Of a stretch of 64,000 nt of DNA, positions 44,623 through 54,376 are shown in pieces (the first letter of the stretch is position 1; each line of letters starts with the position of its first letter). Source of the DNA: Emticicia soli. GTDB taxonomy: Bacteria > Bacteroidota > Bacteroidia > Cytophagales > Spirosomataceae. The stretch covers positions 124,001 to 188,000 of the forward strand of contig NZ_JBBEWC010000003.1 in the NCBI RefSeq assembly GCF_037860775.1, read 5' to 3'. Under the pieces are notes generated by a model. It saw nothing but the letters and a program-made list of their open reading frames with translations, was not told the DNA's origin and did no database searches. The position numbers and the translations under genes were made by a program.

Positions 44623-44862
44623 GATTTATTTTGATTTATTATCTATAATCTTACAGCATAATCTTCTACCCTGAACAGTTAGATTCATTAAGCCAATACG
44701 TTTATTTAATCAATTAAAACTTTATGCCAGAAAACTCGACTTTGGATATTGTTAAAATATATTAAATCAATGCCTGTTTTTTTGATAATCAATTATTAAA
44801 AGAGACTTTTATAGAAGTAATGTTAAATATCAGTTTAGGGTAGAATATAAGCGTAACAGATT

Positions 44863-45165
44863 ATGGTGAGAATAAAAACACAAGCACTTTGGATTTATTA
44901 TAAGAGTATATGCCCTTTTACCTTGTTGGTAAGTTTTGGGCTTTTTTATACTTATCATCAATTTCATGATGGTAAATCCTTATTTATTTTTTCTAAGTTA
45001 CTCACTTTGATTTTAACTGCTATCATGCTAAAGTTTTATCATAGAGTAGATGAATTTCCGTTTTATGAAAATTTGGGTATTAAACAAAATCGCCTTATTG
45101 TGCTTATGCTAGGTTTTGATTTTGCAATATTTATCATTATCCTAAACCTTCTCGATTTGCTATGA
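44863..45165 (+). CDS. Small membrane protein paired with an ABC ATPase
   Basis: 100 residues with three hydrophobic segments (about 12-30, 39-55 and 78-98). Its last four bases overlap the ATG of the ATPase gene, so the pair is translated together. It may be a minimal membrane partner of the ABC protein, though it is much smaller than a normal permease. No homology recognised. Confidence 0.65.
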   Translation: MVRIKTQALWIYYKSICPFTLLVSFGLFYTYHQFHDGKSLFIFSKLLTLILTAIMLKFYHRVDEFPFYENLGIKQNRLIVLMLGFDFAIFIIILNLLDLL

Positions 45166-45821
45166 CACAAAATATACTTGAGGCCGACAGCGTGTATCTT
45201 GAATATAATAACCGGGCTATTCTTTCGGATGTGTATGTGAAAGCAGAAACAGGCAAAGTAACAGGCTTTTTGGGTAGAAATGGCTGTGGTAAAAGTAGCT
45301 TAATGAAAGTTATTTTTGGTTCGTTGAAAGGTAATTTTCAGTCGGTCAGGCTTAATAAACAGTATCAACCATCTTTACTATTAGTTTCTGGGGCCATAAG
45401 ATACTTACCTCAGAAAAGCTTTATTCCGAAACACCTTAGAATTGAACAGATATGCGAGCTTTTTCAGGTGCCGTTTATTAATATTGTTAATGAATTTCCG
45501 GTTTTTGAAAAGTATCAGCAACAAAAACTAGGTGCGCTGTCGGGTGGAGAGATTCGTTTGTTTGAGGCTGTGATTATACTCCTCTCAGATGTTAAATTTA
45601 TTATTTTAGATGAGCCTTTCTCACATATTATGCCCCTGCATGTTGAAAAACTGAAAGAGATGATAAACAGAGAAAAGCACCAGAAAGGAATTATTATAAC
45701 CGACCACCTGTACAAACATATTATGGATGTAAGCGATGATTTATACCTGATAAGAGACGGAAAAACCTTCAAAATAAATACCCACGACGACCTGATACGG
45801 CATGGGTATATATTAGAATAG
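45162..45821 (+). CDS. ABC transporter ATP-binding protein
   Basis: 219 residues, one nucleotide-binding domain: Walker A G38-R-N-G-C-G-K-S-S46, a Q-loop region near residue 85 (LPQKS), signature LSGGE, Walker B IILDEP, and the H-loop in IITDHLYKH. All key residues are present. It is coupled by a 4-base overlap to a 100-residue membrane protein and has no standard permease next to it, so either the permease is elsewhere or the small protein is enough. Substrate unknown. Confidence 0.88.
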   Translation: MTQNILEADSVYLEYNNRAILSDVYVKAETGKVTGFLGRNGCGKSSLMKVIFGSLKGNFQSVRLNKQYQPSLLLVSGAIRYLPQKSFIPKHLRIEQICELFQVPFINIVNEFPVFEKYQQQKLGALSGGEIRLFEAVIILLSDVKFIILDEPFSHIMPLHVEKLKEMINREKHQKGIIITDHLYKHIMDVSDDLYLIRDGKTFKINTHDDLIRHGYILE

Positions 45822-45837
45822 TCTGATAGATAAAATG

Positions 45838-46527
45838 CTAAAACATTAAGAATATAGTAGGTTTTTTATGTAAATCCGGCTTTTGTTTTTTCCACTCCCG
45901 AATGGGTAAAGTTTTAATCAGTTCGTCTTCGGCTGTTATGTTGGCAGCAATGCAAAGCAAGGTTTCTATATGTACATTCTGCAATATATCTTCCAGCAAT
46001 TGATTATTCCGGTAAGGTGTTTCCATAAAAATCTGTGTTTGACTCTTGCTTTTTGCGGCTTGTTCTAAGCTTTTAATTGCTTTTATTTTAGCCGCTTTTT
46101 CAATAGGCAAGTAGCCATGAAAAACAAAACTCTGTCCATTAAAGCCAGAGCCCATTAAAGCCAATAAAATAGAACTTGGGCCTACCAATGGCCTTACTTT
46201 ATACCCAAGCTGGTGCGCAAAACCAATGGCTACTGCGCCGGGGTCGGCAATGCCCGGGCACCCGGCTTCGCTAATAATTCCGGCATCGCCCTTTAGTTTT
46301 TTTAGTTGTGCTAGTGTCTGTTCCTTCGGAGTATCCTTATTAAGTTCAAAGAAAGTCAGTTCATCAATTACTTTACCTATTTTTAAACTACTGATAAACC
46401 GACGTGCAGTACGCAGGTCTTCTACAAAGAAAACATTCAGGTTCTTTACCACTTCTATAATCTGAGGCGATAGTACATCATTCTGTGTATCAGGAGCTAG
46501 TATTGTTGGTATTAAAAAAATAGTCAT
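45838..46527 (-). CDS. SAM-dependent methyltransferase, RsmI/tetrapyrrole-methylase fold
   Basis: 229 residues with the RsmI-like fold. ISEAGCPGIADPGA is the SAM-binding signature, LVGPSSILLALMGSGFNGQSFVFHGYLP is the substrate loop, and the C-terminal domain ends soon after. RsmI 2'-O-methylates C1402 of 16S rRNA. This protein lacks the extra C-terminal part of full RsmI and starts without the usual TPIGN block, so it may be the shorter Bacteroidota paralogue with a different target. It converges with the ABC gene. Confidence 0.85.
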   Translation of the reverse strand: MTIFLIPTILAPDTQNDVLSPQIIEVVKNLNVFFVEDLRTARRFISSLKIGKVIDELTFFELNKDTPKEQTLAQLKKLKGDAGIISEAGCPGIADPGAVAIGFAHQLGYKVRPLVGPSSILLALMGSGFNGQSFVFHGYLPIEKAAKIKAIKSLEQAAKSKSQTQIFMETPYRNNQLLEDILQNVHIETLLCIAANITAEDELIKTLPIREWKKQKPDLHKKPTIFLMF

Positions 46528-46591
46528 ATCAATATATCACGATACTGAAATCGTGCTAAAGTAAACGATTTAAATAAGATAAATAAAATTG

Positions 46592-47866
46592 CTAGGCTGT
46601 CTTGTGTCTATCATGATATACCTTGAGATTCCACATTGATAAAAGCATCAGAAGTATATAAATAACTGATATAGCGTAAGATAAATAAATGAAAAACTCA
46701 AGATAATTGATGCTTTTCTGGAAAAAGTTTTTGTATAATAACACTAATATACTTCCCAGATAAGCATAATAATCGGCAAAGGTAATCATAAATCCCACCG
46801 TTCCTACCTGTTTGAAAGCGGCAATCATCCGCTCAAAGTATAAACTATTGCACATAGCATAAGCCATATATAAGCCCAGACCCAGAAGTGTTAACCAACT
46901 AACTGGTGATAAAAGCCCTTGCTGGTATAATAGCGTGCTGATACCTATCAGAAACCCTCCTGCAAGCATGAGACACTCAATGATAAAAAATGCCTTGTAA
47001 TTATTTTGCACCCAACGCATAGCTGCCATCATGAGTAAAACCACAATAGCAATCGGAATTTCGGTCTGTGTAAAAATAGCCGAGTTATTACCATGCCCCA
47101 AGGCTTTCCAAAGCTCAGGTGCAAAGTTATCTCGAAACTCCCGGAAAGTAGTAAGCAAAATATAAGAAACAACAAAAATGCTAAGGCTCAATGCAAATTG
47201 TTTGATAAAAGCCTTACGGTCTGCTTTCTGCATGGGCTTTCGCTCCGACCGATTCGCCTCATCAGCAGCACTTGGAGGTGGTATCTGCCCCATTAACCAT
47301 GTACAAAAACTAAAGGGAATAAGCATAATAGCGCATGCTACAAATGGCATCCAGAATTCGCTTACTTCCAAACTTGTCATTACCCATTTACCGATACTCT
47401 TGGCAAACCCTGACCCCATAATAAAAGAAGCGGTAAGCACGGCTACCAATAAATCGGTTACTCGTCGGCCTTCCAGAAAACCCAGCATAATACCATAAAC
47501 CATGCCTAAAGGCAGGCTTGCCAGAAAAATAAACGCCAGATTATAAGGTGCAGGTACCAGAGCAAAGAATAAATAACATACCCAAGAAAGCAGAATAATA
47601 AAAATCAGATTACGAGCCCGATTTGCGGGCTGCATTTCGGATACATACTTAATACCCAAACCCTTAGAAACAGCAAAACCTAATACTTGTGCCGTAATAA
47701 TAAGGATTTTGTAGTGAATACCAAAATAGAAGAGGTCGTCGTAAGTAGCAGCAGTATATGCACGCCGAAACGGATAGAAACACAAATAAGTAAAAAAGGC
47801 AGCTAGCGAAGTAAATAGCGTAAAAGCTAAAGAATTAGTGGCCAGATAGGCTTTTAGTTTCTGCAT
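46592..47866 (-). CDS. MFS-type transporter, DUF5690 family
   Basis: 424 residues with about twelve membrane helices in two six-helix halves linked by a charged loop (NRSERKPMQKADRKAF, near residue 205). The pattern and opening (LAFTLFTSLAAFFTYLCFYPFRRAYTAATY) match the DUF5690 branch of the major facilitator superfamily, common in Bacteroidota. Substrate unknown. It stands alone, followed by the methylase gene on the same strand 64 bases away. Confidence 0.85.
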   Translation of the reverse strand: MQKLKAYLATNSLAFTLFTSLAAFFTYLCFYPFRRAYTAATYDDLFYFGIHYKILIITAQVLGFAVSKGLGIKYVSEMQPANRARNLIFIILLSWVCYLFFALVPAPYNLAFIFLASLPLGMVYGIMLGFLEGRRVTDLLVAVLTASFIMGSGFAKSIGKWVMTSLEVSEFWMPFVACAIMLIPFSFCTWLMGQIPPPSAADEANRSERKPMQKADRKAFIKQFALSLSIFVVSYILLTTFREFRDNFAPELWKALGHGNNSAIFTQTEIPIAIVVLLMMAAMRWVQNNYKAFFIIECLMLAGGFLIGISTLLYQQGLLSPVSWLTLLGLGLYMAYAMCNSLYFERMIAAFKQVGTVGFMITFADYYAYLGSILVLLYKNFFQKSINYLEFFIYLSYAISVIYILLMLLSMWNLKVYHDRHKTA

Positions 47867-48038
47867 AATGATTGAAGTGTAGGGCGTATCAATATGTTTC
47901 TGAGATAATAGCCAAGAAGCATATTGAGTTTTTCAATAGATGTATATTATTACAAATATGATGATTCTGCTGAAATTAACTACTAAATCAGTCTATTATT
48001 TATCGATGTAGCCTTGTTTACAGTAATATCTTTAAACA

Positions 48039-48073
48039 ATAAATCGGTACCAAGAGTATTGAAACCGATTTAT
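48039..48073 (-). terminator. Terminator after the DUF1080 gene
   Basis: ATAAATCGGT (48039-48048) and ACCGATTTAT (48064-48073) are perfectly complementary. It lies 24 bases past the stop codon at 48097. Confidence 0.65.
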
Positions 48074-48096
48074 GCGCTAATTCTAAATATGTTTTA

Positions 48097-48996
48097 CTAT
48101 TTCTTATACTTGCATAAAGAATTATCTGCCTTCATGTAATATGATTTGAAATTAAGGGCCTTCGGATCCATGCAGCCTTGTAAGTTCAGTATCTCTACTT
48201 TTTTGAAATCTATCGGGTGGCTTTCGGCTTGTAGTGCTATATAACCCTCGGTTAGTGGCGTGCCATCTTTCTTTATCCACTCTTGCGCGGCATCATCATC
48301 TATATGTGCTTCTTTCCAGCTATGGTCTTTGCTCACAAAGCCTCCGCCAACTTGTGGTTTTTCGTAGGCAAATACTACTTTATTATCAATGATGTGTTGT
48401 ATCAATGAATCGCCCAAAACAAGTGCTTCAATGGTTACCCATTGGTCGCCATCATAAGTTTTAGACCATGAGTCAATGCAATGTTGCGTGTTTAGCTTGC
48501 CATTGATATGTACTTGTGTGCCGGGCGTACAAAGATTAGCCGTGTGACGCTCTCCTTTACCCAAACCGCCTAACATTTGTAGTTCTAGAGAAACCGGAAA
48601 ATCCTGCCCTTTTGATAAACTGGCAGCCGATTGTGAATGCAGCATTACACCGCTGTTTCGTACATTCCACGAAGCTCCGCCCTTGGTTTGATTACCTACA
48701 AAACGATATGTAAAACGAAGTTTATAATAAGAAAAAGGCTTGTTGTAATAAAGATGCCCGAATTTTTCGTTGAACTCTTCGTACTCGTCATAGGATATGC
48801 GAAGTATGCCATCTTCAACACGAAAGGTATTTTTATAGTTATCGTTTAGCTCTTGTCCGGCTATTTTAATATCCCAGCCCGTCAGGTCTTTGCCATTAAA
48901 AAGCTGTTGCCATTCTTCTTTCTTTGGATTGTTTTTTTGTGCCTGTGAAACGAAACAAAAGGCCATAAGCATAAGGCTCAAAAGTGGATTCTTCAT
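48097..48996 (-). CDS. DUF1080 (3-keto-disaccharide hydrolase-like) secreted protein
   Basis: 299 residues with a signal peptide (1-19). The domain opens with WQQLFNGKDLTGWDIKIAG and contains GASWNVRNSGVMLHSQS and PVSLELQMLGG, the DUF1080 blocks of a concanavalin-like beta-sandwich. Recent studies link members to hydrolysis of 3-keto-sugars; which sugar this one acts on is unknown. The last 40 residues carry a cysteine-containing tail (GCMDPKALNFKSYYMKADNSLCKYKK) beyond the usual domain end, reminiscent of a small extra repeat. Confidence 0.88.
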   Translation of the reverse strand: MKNPLLSLMLMAFCFVSQAQKNNPKKEEWQQLFNGKDLTGWDIKIAGQELNDNYKNTFRVEDGILRISYDEYEEFNEKFGHLYYNKPFSYYKLRFTYRFVGNQTKGGASWNVRNSGVMLHSQSAASLSKGQDFPVSLELQMLGGLGKGERHTANLCTPGTQVHINGKLNTQHCIDSWSKTYDGDQWVTIEALVLGDSLIQHIIDNKVVFAYEKPQVGGGFVSKDHSWKEAHIDDDAAQEWIKKDGTPLTEGYIALQAESHPIDFKKVEILNLQGCMDPKALNFKSYYMKADNSLCKYKK

Positions 48997-49053
48997 AGTC
49001 TCTTAATATAGATAAGGTTGATTCCCTAAAGGTATTAAACTATGACCGAAAAA

Positions 49054-49587
49054 TCAAAACTCAATGGCTGTACTCTTGACTTTAGAGTTAAAAAGAAAGG
49101 TTTTTTTTGTACCTGCATAGAAGAAATTAACCAGATTGGTTTGGTCGTCGAATAACTCCTGCATGATGTCGTTGTAGAGAATATGACCTTTTACTACCTG
49201 GCTTTCGGGTACTTCAACGTATACCCAAGTGGCATCGCCTTCTAGCTCTTTGCCCAGATAATTAAGCGTTTTTTTCTGTTTCTGAGGGGTGAGAATCGCA
49301 AAATGTTGTTGAATATACTTGCTCAATACGGCATCGCTGTTATCGTTTTTACCACCAACCATTATTTTTTGCCCATTATTAAGTTTAGTAAGAGCATTTT
49401 CTAAATCATCGGTAAAAAGACGGATAGTTATTTCGAGTGATTTGTCTTTGGCATTATATTGTATTTCGGTAAGCGAAGTATGAAAAGCATGCAAAGCCGC
49501 CGGCTTTTCTGCCTGTTGATGCTTCGATGGAGAAATGAAAAACGAAAGCAGAAGTATGAAGTGTAATAATTGCATTAGAACAAGCAA
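49054..49587 (-). CDS. DUF6702-like secreted protein, unknown function
   Basis: 177 residues with a hydrophobic N-terminus (about 4-19) that is a signal peptide or anchor. The mature part (AFHTSLTEIQYNAKDKSLEITIRLFTDDLENALT) matches the DUF6702 pattern frequent in Bacteroidota, usually next to M1 peptidases or, as here, rseP. The role is unknown. It lies 50 bases downstream of rseP, separated by a perfect palindrome. Confidence 0.75.
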   Translation of the reverse strand: MLVLMQLLHFILLLSFFISPSKHQQAEKPAALHAFHTSLTEIQYNAKDKSLEITIRLFTDDLENALTKLNNGQKIMVGGKNDNSDAVLSKYIQQHFAILTPQKQKKTLNYLGKELEGDATWVYVEVPESQVVKGHILYNDIMQELFDDQTNLVNFFYAGTKKTFLFNSKVKSTAIEF

Positions 49588-49595
49588 TATAAAAA

Positions 49596-49629
49596 ATCGG
49601 GATAGAATAAGTACTTATTCTATCCCGAT
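49596..49629. terminator. 34-bp perfect palindrome after rseP
   Basis: ATCGGGATAGAATAAGT (49596-49612) is followed at once by its reverse complement (49613-49629), with no spacer. It can fold as a terminator stem on either strand or be a two-fold binding site. Confidence 0.7.
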
Positions 49630-49637
49630 AAAATTAT

Positions 49638-50972
49638 TTATTTAAACAATGCCTTGAAAGTATCGTTGAATAATACCAATACCATAAGTGTCAATAAAAT
49701 GAATGTACCTACTTGTTGGGTACGCTCCATGAATTTCTCTGATGGTTTACGGCGTGTAATCATTTCGTATAGTAAAACCAATACGTGGCCACCATCTAAT
49801 GCCGGAATCGGAAGAGCATTCATAAATGCCAGACCCATAGACAACAGACCCGTTAAGCCCCAGAATCTTTCCCAGTCCCAATAGCCACCAAACCATTGCG
49901 CCAAACCTACAGGGCCGCTTACAGCATTACCTGCCGAAATATGACCTTTAAAAATACGGCCAAAACCTTTAATCTGATTAGGTATAACCGAAAGCGCTTC
50001 TTTAGCCCCAACACCGAAGGCTTCGCCGATGTTATATTTTTGTGTACTAGATTCTAATTCTGATTGCGCTCTGAAACCAAGTTTTGATTCGCTAGAAATA
50101 ACGGGATACAATTTCACTTGTTGGCCGCCTCTTTCTACTAGCAATTCTACTTTTTTGTTCTTGAATTTATCAAGCTCAGTCTGGAACTGCTGAAAATAAG
50201 TAACAGGTATGCTATCAATTCTGATAATCTTATCACCATTTTTCAGCCCTGCTTTTTCAGCCGGCGAATCTTTAGTTACTTCACCGACATGGAAAGGCAT
50301 AATTGGCTCAATGAACGGAACTTTAGAAGCTACTTTATCAATTAAATCATTCGGAACAGGTATCTGTTTGATTTCTCCGGCTCTTTCAACTGTAAACTCA
50401 GTGTTTTCTTGCATTAAAGCAGCACGAACATCGCTAAAATCAGCATAGTCGGCGTTGTTTACTTTTACAATTCTATCGCCGCTTTTCAGACCAATCTCTT
50501 GTGCTAATGGGTAAGCATAGATACCCGCTTTGTTTACTTCAGCTTTTGAATAATACTCATCGCCCCATACAAACTTCACACCCCAGAATATCAAAACACC
50601 CAAGATAATGTTTACAATGATACCGCCTAGCATTACAAACAGTCGTTGCCATGCTGGTTTCGAACGGAATTCGTCAGGTTGAGGTTCAGACGAAAGCTGC
50701 GAAGCATCTTTGGTTTCGTCAATCATACCCGCAATGTCTACATAGCCCCCTAGCGGAAACCAACCTAAACCATACTCGGTATCACCTTTTTTCTTTTTCC
50801 ACAATGCAAAATTCAAAACATTAGGTAAAGGGAAAAGGAAATCGAAGAATATATAAAATTTATTTACCCGAATACCAAAAATACGAGCAAATATAAAGTG
50901 TCCAAACTCATGTAACCCGACCAAAATTGTTAAGGCAAGCAAAAGTTGCCCAATCATTGTTAATACTGCCAT
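49638..50972 (-). CDS. rseP: Site-2 protease RseP (intramembrane zinc metalloprotease)
   Basis: 444 residues. The first membrane segment has the zinc motif H21-E22-F-G-H25. A periplasmic part with two PDZ-like regions (about 120-300: AYPLAQEIGLKSGDRIVKVN and SPAEKAGLKNGDKIIRID) precedes the second active-site helix with FMNALPIPALDGGHVL, which carries the aspartate ligand. RseP cleaves anti-sigma factors and leftover signal peptides inside the membrane. It could therefore act on the anti-sigma candidate at 35951, which is speculation. The next gene is the DUF6702-like gene. Confidence 0.93.
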   Translation of the reverse strand: MAVLTMIGQLLLALTILVGLHEFGHFIFARIFGIRVNKFYIFFDFLFPLPNVLNFALWKKKKGDTEYGLGWFPLGGYVDIAGMIDETKDASQLSSEPQPDEFRSKPAWQRLFVMLGGIIVNIILGVLIFWGVKFVWGDEYYSKAEVNKAGIYAYPLAQEIGLKSGDRIVKVNNADYADFSDVRAALMQENTEFTVERAGEIKQIPVPNDLIDKVASKVPFIEPIMPFHVGEVTKDSPAEKAGLKNGDKIIRIDSIPVTYFQQFQTELDKFKNKKVELLVERGGQQVKLYPVISSESKLGFRAQSELESSTQKYNIGEAFGVGAKEALSVIPNQIKGFGRIFKGHISAGNAVSGPVGLAQWFGGYWDWERFWGLTGLLSMGLAFMNALPIPALDGGHVLVLLYEMITRRKPSEKFMERTQQVGTFILLTLMVLVLFNDTFKALFK

Positions 50973-51223
50973 TAGAAAATTGAATAAATTTTAAAGATAA
51001 TGTATAGGTTATTTAGCCATAAAATATCCTCCTTTGCAAACGCAAATGCTTGGGTGTTCGTTCCATTGTCATTAAATCGGCACCTAAGCCAGCATATCTA
51101 TGCCACTATTAACGAAAATACATTCAAAATTAGCATACTTATTAATGAAAAGAACGTTTTTTAAATAAAACTTTGTTAATAAAGAGAGTATCTTATTTCA
51201 ACACCCACAATGGAATTGCTTCA

Positions 51224-52207
51224 ATGAATTCAATAAAGTACGATGTAATTATAATAGGCGGAGGTCCAATAGGGCTTGCGTGCGGTTTAGAAGCTCAGAA
51301 AGCGGGCTTAAATTATGTAATTTTAGAAAAGGGCTGCTTGGTTAATTCTTTATACAATTATCCGGCAAACATGACTTTTTTCAGTACTTCCGAACGACTA
51401 GAGATAGGAGAGGTACCTTTTGTATCAAACAATGCCAAGCCTACCCGTAGCGAAGCACTGGAATATTACCGAAGAGTGGCAGCACACAAGCACCTGAATG
51501 TAAAGCTTTTTGAAGAAGTATTGCAAGTAATGCCCAAAACAGATGAAGGCTATGAAGTAATCAGCAAAAAGAATACCTACGAAACCGACCATATTATTAT
51601 AGCCTCGGGCTTTTATGATATTCCACAAAAATTGGGTGTGAAAGGGGAGGAGTTGCCTAAAGTAACGCACTATTATACAGAGCCTCATTTTTATGCTTTC
51701 CAGAAAGTGCTGGTAGTAGGAGCTAACAACTCGGCAGTAGATGCAGCTTTGGAAACCTGGCGAAAAGGGGCAGAGGTAACGATGGTTATCAGAGGCGGAG
51801 AAGTTGGAAGAAGAGTAAAGTATTGGGCTAAACCTGATATTGAGAACAGGATTAAAGAAGGTTCTATCAAGGCGTTTTTTAATTCAGTAATTACAGAGAT
51901 AAGAGAAAACGAGGTAGACATACAAACACCTGAAGGTATTGTAACAATAGAAAACGACTGGGTTATTTCGATGACAGGCTACCAGCCTAATCTGGCATTC
52001 TTGAAGAAGATAGGGATTAATCTATCAGAAGATGAAATAATGAAACCGCAGTATGATGATGACACAATGGAGACAAATCTACCGAATGTGTATCTGGCAG
52101 GGGTGATTTGTGGAGGAATGGATACCCATAGTTTGTTTATTGAAAACTCACGGATACATGCCGAAAAGATTATACAGAAGATAATAAAAACCCCACAAAC
52201 GGTCTGA
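51224..52207 (+). CDS. ypdA: YpdA family bacillithiol-disulfide-reductase-like flavoprotein
   Basis: 327 residues from the ATG at 51224. A TTG at 51173 in frame would add 17 residues that look non-coding. The FAD motif is G12-x-G14-x-x-G17 (GGGPIG) and the NADPH motif is in VLVVGANNSAVDAAL. The thioredoxin-reductase-like fold lacks the CxxC pair, as in YpdA. The family reduces bacillithiol disulfide in Firmicutes, and Bacteroidota members are annotated by homology. It stands alone, with its own terminator. Confidence 0.85.
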   Translation: MNSIKYDVIIIGGGPIGLACGLEAQKAGLNYVILEKGCLVNSLYNYPANMTFFSTSERLEIGEVPFVSNNAKPTRSEALEYYRRVAAHKHLNVKLFEEVLQVMPKTDEGYEVISKKNTYETDHIIIASGFYDIPQKLGVKGEELPKVTHYYTEPHFYAFQKVLVVGANNSAVDAALETWRKGAEVTMVIRGGEVGRRVKYWAKPDIENRIKEGSIKAFFNSVITEIRENEVDIQTPEGIVTIENDWVISMTGYQPNLAFLKKIGINLSEDEIMKPQYDDDTMETNLPNVYLAGVICGGMDTHSLFIENSRIHAEKIIQKIIKTPQTV

Positions 52208-52219
52208 TTGTGGGGTTTT
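52187..52219 (+). terminator. Terminator overlapping the end of ypdA
   Basis: AAAACCCCACAA (52187-52198) and TTGTGGGGTTTT (52208-52219) pair perfectly. The first arm lies inside the last codons. Stops ypdA and probably also the convergent ftsI. Confidence 0.8.
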
Positions 52220-52249
52220 CTATTGCGATATACAGTTACTCTTGAATGC

Positions 52250-54346
52250 TTATTGGAGTGTCAAAGAAACTGTTTTCGACGACTCTACGGCAAAGTTAGC
52301 TACTTTACCTAAACCCGAATATTTTACTTTATACCCTTTGTTCTCTAATAAGTATATGGCATCACGTAGGGTCATGCCTTCTACATTAGGTACATCGGTT
52401 GTTTCATTTACTTTGCGCCACGCAATGCTATTGCCATTTTTAACTGCTTTGGCCCAGCCTGCATTGTTAGGCACGTTTTGCAAGCCTAATGCTTCGGCTA
52501 CAGTCCGGAAATCTTCTGCATAACCACTTTGTTCGTGGGTTTCTATTTTCTGTATATTACTATTCTTGTTATTTGCAGGGTGAATGGCTACATCATAAGC
52601 AAAAACCTTATCGGCAATGGTACGAAACACCGGAGCCGCTACATCACGGGCATAAAGGTTAGCACCGTGTGGCTCGTCTATAATTACAGCACAACTATAC
52701 TTAGGATTATCAGCCGGAAAAAAGCCTATAAACGCCGTATAATACTGGCCTCTTACATAACCATTCTCTCTTTTCTGTGACGTTCCGGTTTTACCCGCTA
52801 CTTTGCAGAATCCTGTGTTGATGTTTCGGGCAGTACCATTCTCAACTACGCCTTTCATCATTTCGTGTGCCATTTTAATGGTACGGTCTGAGCAAATCTG
52901 TCCTTCCTCTTTGCGCCCTTCAAACTTTTCTATTACTCTGTCGGCTTCACGTATTTCTTTTACAATATAGGGTTGTACCCAATGACCATTGTTCGCAATA
53001 GCATTATAGAAAGTAAGCATTTGTAACGGTGTCAGGCGGCTCTCATAACCTATCGACATCCAAGGGATGGTGGTTGAGCTGAAAGTTGAGCTTTTATTGT
53101 CTTTAATAATAGGGTCTGTTTCACCTTTTAACTGAAAGCCAACAGGTTTGTCGAGTCTGAAGTTTTTCATATATGCCACAAAGTTATCAGCCTTAGTGAA
53201 ACCAAAGTATTTTTTTACCAATGCATACACACCGATATTACATGAGTGCTCAAATACTTGTTTTACAGTCTGGTTGCCGTGTTCTTCCGAGCATTTCATT
53301 TCTATATTATTGTGCATGATAGTGCCGTTGCAGGTAGCAGCAAAATCATCTAAGCCTAACTTGCTTTTCTCTAACACAGCCACCATTGTAGCGAGCTTGA
53401 AAGTAGAGCCGGGGTCGGTTCCGCCCTTTACAGCATAGTTAAAATCTTCGGTGTAGTATACCTGGTCGTTTTTTGTTCTGCGTGATAGGTTTGTAATGGC
53501 TTTGATTTGCCCTGTGGCTACTTCCATCACTATGGCAGAACCATACTTGGCATTGGTGCTTACAACCTGATTACGTAAAGAACTCTCGACAATATCCTGA
53601 AAATTAACGTCGATGGTTGTTACTACATCTTGCCCTGATTCAGGTCGAACCTCTGGGGTATCTTCCAGTGGTTTCCATACTCCTCCGGCTAGACGTTGAA
53701 AGAAACCTACGCCGTCTCGTCCAGCCAGATAATTGTTAAAGCTAAATTCAATACCAAAATCACCTTTGGTTTGGGTATCACGGTCGAGCTTACCAATTGA
53801 GCGCAAAGCCATATCATCGAAAGGCATTACCCGACGATTCAATTGTTCAAACTTGCCGCCACCTTTCATTGGCCCTTCACGAAAGAAAGGGTAGCTCTTG
53901 ATTTCTTCCATTTCCTGAAAGTCAACCAGACGATTACCAAAAGCAACAAATTTTACTTTGCCTCCTCTACGGGCATTCAGAATCAGTTCTTTGTATTGTG
54001 CCGCCGAACGGTCTTCAAAAAAATCGGCAATTAAATGCGCTAACGAATCGAGTTTTGTATCAAGGTATTTGGTTTTGGCTCTTGTTACATCTAAACCAAC
54101 CCTGTATTGAGGCACCGATGTGGCCAGTAAACTACTACCATCGGTAGCATAAATGTTACCTCTTGTAGCTTTTATTTTCATAGGCTTGCGTTGAACTTTC
54201 TCAACCTTAGCCATCCATTTCTTTTTCTGGAATACCTGCACAACAAATATCTGGGCAACTATTAAGGTGCCTATCAGAAAAACTAGACCAAAAGTAAGTT
54301 TTGCTCGCCATTGAATTTCATCACGAATTGATGGTTTTGATGACAT
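52250..54346 (-). CDS. ftsI: Penicillin-binding protein, FtsI type, with C-terminal PASTA domain
   Basis: 698 residues. One transmembrane helix (about 14-36) anchors the protein, followed by a dimerisation domain and the transpeptidase domain: S314-T-F-K317 (catalytic serine), S-C-N in HSCNIGVY, and KTGT in AGKTGTSQK. A single PASTA-like module (about 638-698, PNVEGMTLRDAIYLLENKGY) ends the protein. It makes septal peptidoglycan at cell division. It lies directly downstream of the FtsL-like gene, but no mur genes follow. Confidence 0.93.
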   Translation of the reverse strand: MSSKPSIRDEIQWRAKLTFGLVFLIGTLIVAQIFVVQVFQKKKWMAKVEKVQRKPMKIKATRGNIYATDGSSLLATSVPQYRVGLDVTRAKTKYLDTKLDSLAHLIADFFEDRSAAQYKELILNARRGGKVKFVAFGNRLVDFQEMEEIKSYPFFREGPMKGGGKFEQLNRRVMPFDDMALRSIGKLDRDTQTKGDFGIEFSFNNYLAGRDGVGFFQRLAGGVWKPLEDTPEVRPESGQDVVTTIDVNFQDIVESSLRNQVVSTNAKYGSAIVMEVATGQIKAITNLSRRTKNDQVYYTEDFNYAVKGGTDPGSTFKLATMVAVLEKSKLGLDDFAATCNGTIMHNNIEMKCSEEHGNQTVKQVFEHSCNIGVYALVKKYFGFTKADNFVAYMKNFRLDKPVGFQLKGETDPIIKDNKSSTFSSTTIPWMSIGYESRLTPLQMLTFYNAIANNGHWVQPYIVKEIREADRVIEKFEGRKEEGQICSDRTIKMAHEMMKGVVENGTARNINTGFCKVAGKTGTSQKRENGYVRGQYYTAFIGFFPADNPKYSCAVIIDEPHGANLYARDVAAPVFRTIADKVFAYDVAIHPANNKNSNIQKIETHEQSGYAEDFRTVAEALGLQNVPNNAGWAKAVKNGNSIAWRKVNETTDVPNVEGMTLRDAIYLLENKGYKVKYSGLGKVANFAVESSKTVSLTLQ

Positions 54347-54376
54347 GACTTTAAAGTTTGACGGATTAATAGGGAT

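Noticed and set aside
44830..44843. Partial match to the 13-bp motif (AGTTTAGGG) upstream of the small membrane protein gene
   Set aside because: Nine of 13 bases only, and the second half does not fit.
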